A DNA stretch of 10,749 bases, from positions 1 to 10,749 of the forward strand of contig CAJTRT010000041.1 in the NCBI GenBank assembly GCA_910579105.1, read 5' to 3'. Shown here piece after piece: positions 7,853 to 10,749 of the stretch. How positions within the stretch are numbered: the stretch's first letter is position 1; the number at the start of each line of letters is the position of its first letter. The notes beneath the pieces were generated by a model that saw only the letters and a program-made list of their open reading frames with translations, did not search any database and was not told the origin of the DNA. Origin of the DNA: an uncultured Muribaculaceae bacterium. Lineage in GTDB: Bacteria > Bacteroidota > Bacteroidia > Bacteroidales > Muribaculaceae. The position numbers were made by a program, and so were the translations under genes.

Positions 7853-7903
7853 CGGCTCTGAACGGGTGTAAAGCCCTGTTAAGGAATTTTTTGAGAGAAA
7901 TAG

Positions 7904-7933
7904 TTGAAAATTGAAAGGTTTTTTGTAATTTTG
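7904..7933 (+). promoter_or_regulatory. Candidate sigma-ABfr promoter for acpP-fabF
   Basis: TTG at 7904-7906, a 19-base spacer, and TAATTTTG at 7926-7933 match the Bacteroidetes -33 / -7 consensus (TTG...TAnnTTTG) exactly in word and spacing. Transcription would begin around 7938-7940, leaving a leader of about 80 bases before acpP. The region just upstream is AT-rich, as expected of a strong housekeeping promoter. Confidence 0.75.
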
Positions 7934-7981
7934 CAGCCGAAATGCGTGTCAGCACACTGCGGCTGGATATGCGCGCATTTC
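7934..7981 (+). promoter_or_regulatory. Structured 5' leader of acpP with overlapping helices
   Basis: CAGCCG (7934-7939) is complementary to CGGCTG (7960-7965), and GAAATGCG (7939-7946) is complementary to CGCATTTC (7974-7981). The two helices interleave, so they exclude each other or form an H-type pseudoknot. A small GTGT/ACAC stem (7946-7949 with 7954-7957) fits inside. Because transcription probably starts near 7938-7940, the second helix is the one most surely in the mRNA. The leader may stabilise the very abundant acpP message; that function is inference. Confidence 0.35.
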
Positions 7982-8021
7982 CATAAACACCGACTATTCA
8001 AAATTTTAAACAGCAATTATC

Positions 8022-8255
8022 ATGTCAGAAATCGCATCCCGCGTGAAAGCCATCATCGTTGACAAACTCGGCGTTGACGAGAACCAGGTTACCGAAACCG
8101 CAGCCTTCACCACCGACCTCGGCGCAGACAGCCTCGACACCGTTGAGCTCATCATGGAATTCGAAAAGGAATTCGGCATCCAGATTCCCGACGACAAGGC
8201 TGAAAGCATCTCCACCGTGGGCGATGCCATCAAGTACATCGAAGAGGCTAAGTAA
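8022..8255 (+). CDS. acpP: Acyl carrier protein
   Basis: This 77-residue, acidic, four-helix protein carries growing acyl chains for type II fatty acid synthesis in the cytoplasm. The phosphopantetheine attachment serine is S37 in the GADSLD motif. The following recognition helix (DTVELIMEFEKEFGIQIPD) is typical of AcpP and makes a secondary-metabolism carrier unlikely. The length is exactly that of the family. The start has an A/T-rich leader without a Shine-Dalgarno site, as is common in this phylum. It sits 140 bases before fabF on the same strand, the conserved acpP-fabF order, and has its own consensus promoter. The codon bias is that expected of a highly expressed gene, with mostly C-ending codons. 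Confidence 0.97.
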   Translation: MSEIASRVKAIIVDKLGVDENQVTETAAFTTDLGADSLDTVELIMEFEKEFGIQIPDDKAESISTVGDAIKYIEEAK

Positions 8256-8329
8256 ACACAGCCCCTCTCGGCAACCGCGGCGCCCCGCGCGGCGCGAAAA
8301 CTCTCTCCGTTAACCCAAAGACCCATAGG

Positions 8330-8359
8330 AAACGCTGCCCTGATGATGCGGCAGCGTTT
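8330..8359 (+). terminator. Hairpin between acpP and fabF (partial terminator or mRNA stabiliser)
   Basis: AAACGCTGCC (8330-8339) pairs perfectly with GGCAGCGTTT (8350-8359) around a 10-base loop, followed by T then CACAAT. The U tract is short, four T in all and partly inside the stem, so termination would be weak. A partial terminator or a processing/stability hairpin would explain how acpP, needed in large excess, outproduces fabF from one promoter. No separate fabF promoter with a clear TAnnTTTG is visible in the gap. Confidence 0.55.
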
Positions 8360-8395
8360 TCACAATAGGGCTTCCTCAGAGAAAGCATTCAGAAT

Positions 8396-9661
8396 ATGGA
8401 ATTAAAAAGAGTAGTAGTGACCGGAATGGGTGCCATCACCCCTATCGGCAACGACGTGGAAACAACGTGGAAGAACGCCCTCGAGGGTGTCAGCGGCGCC
8501 GCGCCCATCACCCATTTCGACGCCTCGCTTTTCAAAACCCAGTTTGCCTGCGAGGTGAAGAACTTCGACGCCAGCGAGCACTTCGACCGCAAGAAGCTCC
8601 GCCAGCTCGACCTCTACGCCCAGTACGCCATGGTGGCCGCCCGGCAGGCCGTGGCCGACTCCGGCCTCGAAGAGGACAAGGATCTCGACAAGAACCGCGT
8701 CGGCGTGATCGTGGCCGCAGGTATCGGCGGCCTCCACACCTTTGAAGAGGAAGCCGGATATTACGCCATCAACGCCGCCAACGGCCCCAAATACAACCCG
8801 TTCTTCATCCCCAAGATGATCGCTGACATCGCCAGCGGGCACATCTCGATGGAGTACGCCTACCACGGCCCCAACTACGGCGTGGTTTCGGCCTGCGCGT
8901 CGTCGAACAACGCCATAATCGACGCCTTCAACCTCATCCGCCTCGGCAAGGCCGACGTGATGCTCACCGGCGGCGCCGAAGCCGCGGTATATCCCGCCGG
9001 CGTGGGCGGCTTCAACTCGATGCACGCCCTGTCGACCCGCAACGACTCCCCCGAAACCGCCTCGCGCCCGTTCAGCAAGAGCCGCGACGGCTTCGTCATC
9101 GGCGAAGGCTCCGTGGTGCTCGTGCTCGAGGAGCTCGAACACGCCAAGGCCCGCGGCGCCAAAATCCTCGCCGAGGTAGCCGGCGGCGGCATGTCGGCCG
9201 ACGCCTACCACCTCACCGCCACCCACCCCGAAGGGCTCGGCGCCATCCTTTCGATGCGCAACGCCCTCGAGGACGCCGGCATGAAGCCCGAGGATATCGA
9301 CTACATCAACGTACACGGCACCTCGACCCCCGTCGGCGACATCTCCGAGGTCAAGGCCATCGTCGAAGTGTTCGGCGACCACGCCCACAAGCTCAACATC
9401 TCCTCCACCAAGTCGATGACCGGCCACCTGCTCGGAGCCACCGGCGCCCTCGAGGCCATGTTCAGCGTCAAGTCGGTGATGAACGACATCGTGCCCCCCA
9501 CCATCAACCACGAGGAGGGGGACGAGGACGAGGAAATCGACTACACCCTCAACTTCACCTTCAACAAGGCCCAGGAGCGCCCCGTGCGCGCCGCCCTCTC
9601 CAACTCCTTCGGCTTCGGCGGCCACAACGCCACCGTCATCGTCAAGAAGTACGAGGAATAA
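8396..9661 (+). CDS. fabF: Beta-ketoacyl-[acyl-carrier-protein] synthase II
   Basis: This 421-residue cytoplasmic condensing enzyme extends acyl-ACP with malonyl-ACP in fatty acid elongation (KAS II). The thiolase-fold Cys-His-His triad is visible: C167 in VVSACASSNNAI, H307 in NVHGTSTPVGD, and H344 in KSMTGHLLGATG with the conserved Lys K339. The C-terminal FGFGGHN loop is at 406-412. The N-terminal RVVVTGMGAITPIGND is the usual KAS II opening, and the length is normal (410-420). Next to acpP it is the housekeeping FabF rather than a polyketide enzyme. An acidic insert (EEGDEDEEIDY) near 373-383 is mildly lineage-specific. A strong terminator follows 60 bases after the stop, so fabF is the last gene of its unit here. 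Confidence 0.97.
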   Translation: MELKRVVVTGMGAITPIGNDVETTWKNALEGVSGAAPITHFDASLFKTQFACEVKNFDASEHFDRKKLRQLDLYAQYAMVAARQAVADSGLEEDKDLDKNRVGVIVAAGIGGLHTFEEEAGYYAINAANGPKYNPFFIPKMIADIASGHISMEYAYHGPNYGVVSACASSNNAIIDAFNLIRLGKADVMLTGGAEAAVYPAGVGGFNSMHALSTRNDSPETASRPFSKSRDGFVIGEGSVVLVLEELEHAKARGAKILAEVAGGGMSADAYHLTATHPEGLGAILSMRNALEDAGMKPEDIDYINVHGTSTPVGDISEVKAIVEVFGDHAHKLNISSTKSMTGHLLGATGALEAMFSVKSVMNDIVPPTINHEEGDEDEEIDYTLNFTFNKAQERPVRAALSNSFGFGGHNATVIVKKYEE

Positions 9662-9720
9662 TCCTCCCTCCCGCAACCGGGAACGACAGACACCAATCCC
9701 CCATCCGGAATTATCCATAC

Positions 9721-9757
9721 CGGCGGCGCGCCAACTATGGCGCGCCGCCGCTTTTTT
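9721..9757 (+). terminator. Strong intrinsic terminator of acpP-fabF
   Basis: A perfect 12-base-pair GC stem (9721-9732 with 9739-9750) closes a 6-base AACTAT loop and is followed by C and six T (9752-9757). This is a textbook factor-independent terminator, 60 bases after the fabF stop. Confidence 0.93.
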
Positions 9758-9788
9758 CGTTGGTCACACAACGATAACGCCTGTTGCT

Positions 9789-9872
9789 TGTAGGGACATG
9801 CCTTTGGCATGTTTTAGGTCAATCATCTTTAAGACAGAAGCCACATCAACGTGCCAAAGGCGCGTCCCTACA
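9789..9872. repeat. Imperfect palindromic repeat with TGTAGGGAC ends
   Basis: Arms at 9789-9811 and 9850-9872 (23 bases each) are inverted copies with 3 mismatches, all transitions. The outer ends read TGTAGGGAC inward. Each arm carries GCC-TTT-GGC or its complement, so each can also form its own mini-hairpin. Size and outer sequence resemble the element at 6166-6259, though the inner arm differs. Confidence 0.75.
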
Positions 9873-9909
9873 TTATAAGGGCGCAAAATCCCATCCAACC
9901 CGATATAAA

Positions 9910-10018
9910 TTGGCCGACCTCTTCGAGGCCGCCGGCATCTTATCGCGCCAAACACACAGCCTCGCTCCCTGCGGTCGCTCGGCAATGTGCTACAATCGCA
10001 CCGCACCTTCGGCGCTCC
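9910..10018 (+). repeat. ~108-bp repeat, copy 1 (inverted relative to 10211-10317)
   Basis: This stretch is repeated in inverted orientation at 10211-10317. The inner 43 bases (9976-10018) match 41 of 43, and the outer end (9910-9929, around ACCTCTTCGAGGC) matches 19 of 20. The middle is diverged, with small gaps, sharing GCATC and ACACACAGCC. The pattern of two conserved ends around a variable middle suggests a small dispersed element rather than a recent local duplication. Confidence 0.75.
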
Positions 10019-10052
10019 GACACGCCAACTTCTTCTGACACACTTACAACCG

Positions 10053-10187
10053 ACAACTGCCGGAGACCCACCCCCACGCAAAAAACTTTCTACGCTCAGC
10101 TGACAAACAACCACCGGAGACACACCATCATACGCAAACCGTCTGTCCTATGCCAACGAACAACCGCAGGAGACACACCATCATACG
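10053..10187 (+). repeat. Three degenerate direct repeats, ~53-bp period
   Basis: Copies begin at 10053, 10107 and 10160. The shared core is ACAAC(C/T)-(A/G)C-(C/A)GGAGACACACCATCATACG. Copies 2 and 3 differ at 3 of 28 core bases, and their following ~25 bases (ending TGCCAACG) are also related. Copy 1 is more diverged. They fill the loop between the two inverted ~108-bp copies. Confidence 0.65.
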
Positions 10188-10210
10188 GATGATCTCTGCG
10201 CATTGCCAAC

Positions 10211-10317
10211 GGAGCGCCGGAGGCGCGGTGCGATTGTAGCACATTGCCGAGCGGCATAGCCGCGACGGCTGTGTGTCAGACGGATGCCACCAACAGAGCC
10301 TCGAAGAGGTCCGCCAA
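10211..10317 (-). repeat. ~108-bp repeat, copy 2 (inverted)
   Basis: This is the inverted partner of 9910-10018. Its inner end contains a GCGCC-GGA-GGCGC mini-hairpin (10214-10226) that is partly degraded in copy 1. The two mismatches in the inner 43 bases are both transitions. The pair could form a large cruciform or RNA stem around the 192-base centre. Confidence 0.75.
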
Positions 10318-10379
10318 CATAAACCATCCGCACACCACATCGCATTCGCCACACCCCATCTCAGCAAAGCATCTCGCCG

Positions 10380-10630
10380 CGAGCGCCCGGAGGGCGCGGC
10401 TCCGTGCGGAAACACCGTGTCGAACCCCCGGAGGGGGGAGGCGCGGTGGAACAGAGACGCATGCGCCGGGAGAGCGCCCGAAAGGCGCGGGTCTGTGGTA
10501 GCGGCTTTACCACGAGCCCGTACCCTACGGGCACTCCTATCGCTCACGATGACCGAGACTCACCGCGCCTCACCCCCCTCCGGGGGTTCGACACGGTGTT
10601 CCGCACGGAGCCGCGCCCTCCGGGCGCTCG
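10380..10630. repeat. Long inverted repeat with ~70-bp arms
   Basis: The arms 10380-10448 (69 bases) and 10561-10630 (70 bases) are inverted copies identical except for one single-base and one two-base indel. Within each arm are two GC mini-hairpins with GGA/TCC loops: GCGCCC-GGA-GGGCGC (10383-10397, mirrored at 10613-10627) and CCCCC-GGA-GGGGG (10425-10437, mirrored at 10574-10586). The 112-base centre has further small stems, such as GCCCGTA-CCC-TACGGGC at 10516-10532. No protein is encoded in it. It could be a palindromic mobile element, a structured RNA, or a double-sided terminator; I cannot tell which. Confidence 0.85.
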
Positions 10631-10682
10631 CACGGCTGTTTGTGATTAGGGCGTGGAATATACCGGACGGCTATATCGAATC

Positions 10683-10749
10683 GCGGTAGAGACAGCGGTA
10701 GAGACAGCGGTAGAGACAGCGGTAGAGACAGCGGTAGAGACAGCGGTAG
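10683..10749. repeat. 12-bp perfect tandem repeat running off the window
   Basis: GCGGTAGAGACA is repeated five times without any mismatch from 10683 to 10742, plus seven more bases (GCGGTAG) to the end of the window. The total copy number is therefore unknown. The period is a multiple of three, but I see no start codon or gene that would make it coding on the plus strand. On the minus strand all three frames are open through the array, so the tail of a gene from the right cannot be excluded. Perfect identity points to recent or ongoing slippage. Confidence 0.9.

Larger units (their letters stand above)
9758..10749. other. Gene-free repeat cluster downstream of fabF
   Basis: I see no gene in this ~1 kb. 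The reading frames across it are short, overlap inverted repeats, have no family motifs and use Arg/Pro/Ser-rich compositions typical of chance translation of GC-rich repeats. The stretch instead holds four separate repeat systems, listed individually. The word CCGGAG, or its complement, occurs seven times (10060, 10114, 10217, 10387, 10428, and reversed at 10578 and 10618), often as the GGA loop of a small GC hairpin, so the repeats may share ancestry. In Bacteroides rnc normally follows fabF; it is not in this window. Confidence 0.75.

Noticed and set aside
8402..9718. 438-codon open frame on the minus strand across fabF
   Set aside because: It is an antisense shadow of fabF caused by GC-rich codon third positions; its translation is Gly/Val/Glu-rich without any motif, while the plus strand encodes a complete FabF.
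9764..10123. 119-codon minus-strand frame in the repeat region
   Set aside because: It runs through both a palindrome and the ~108-bp repeat, and the inverted copy yields an equivalent peptide by symmetry; no start signal or family motif.
10053..10187. CRISPR-like array of three ~28-base repeats
   Set aside because: The repeats are degenerate, the ~25-base spacers of copies 2 and 3 are themselves related, there are only three copies, and no cas gene is present.
10128..10689. Overlapping 139- and 138-codon frames on both strands
   Set aside because: They are translations of the two arms of the long inverted repeat, which naturally produces mirrored frames; no ribosome site or recognisable domain.

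Overview
The window looks like chromosomal DNA from a GC-rich member of the Bacteroidales, plausibly a gut Muribaculaceae-type organism. This is an inference from three things: a RenBP-type sialic acid pathway of the Bacteroides nanLET kind, promoters that fit the Bacteroidetes TTG-N19/20-TAnnTTTG consensus, and start sites with little or no Shine-Dalgarno signal. The coding content is well explained by known families. I found no clearly new enzymatic or defence system. The least explained parts are a creatininase-family gene at the end of the sialic acid operon and about 1 kb of layered repeats at the right end.

Minus strand, 7588 down to 111: a five-gene sialic acid operon. The order of transcription is nanT (MFS importer), nanL (N-acetylneuraminate lyase), nanE (RenBP/AGE-type N-acylglucosamine 2-epimerase), a secreted three-domain protein (SGNH hydrolase, SASA sialate O-acetylesterase and NanM-like Kelch mutarotase), and a creatininase-family amidohydrolase. 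The last four genes are packed with gaps of 4, 2 and 13 bases. The nanT-nanL gap is 190 bases and holds a near-perfect palindromic repeat. In the inferred scheme, the secreted protein removes O-acetyl groups and equilibrates sialic acid anomers in the periplasm and NanT imports the sugar. NanL then cleaves it to pyruvate and ManNAc, and NanE turns ManNAc into GlcNAc. The creatininase-family step is unknown. No sialidase, SusC/SusD pair or kinase lies in the window.

7589-8021: a divergent intergenic region with one candidate promoter for each direction and a TTAAC-N6-GTTAA inverted repeat between them. The acpP leader can form overlapping helices.

Plus strand, 8022-9661: acpP and fabF, core type II fatty acid synthesis, with a 10-bp hairpin between them and a strong intrinsic terminator after fabF (9721-9757).

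9758-10749: no convincing gene. It holds a palindromic element related at its ends to the one inside the nan operon, two inverted copies of a ~108-bp repeat flanking three degenerate ~53-bp direct repeats, a ~70-bp-armed inverted repeat, and a perfect 12-bp tandem repeat that runs off the window. In Bacteroides the next gene after fabF is usually rnc, so this repeat cluster appears to separate fabF from whatever follows.
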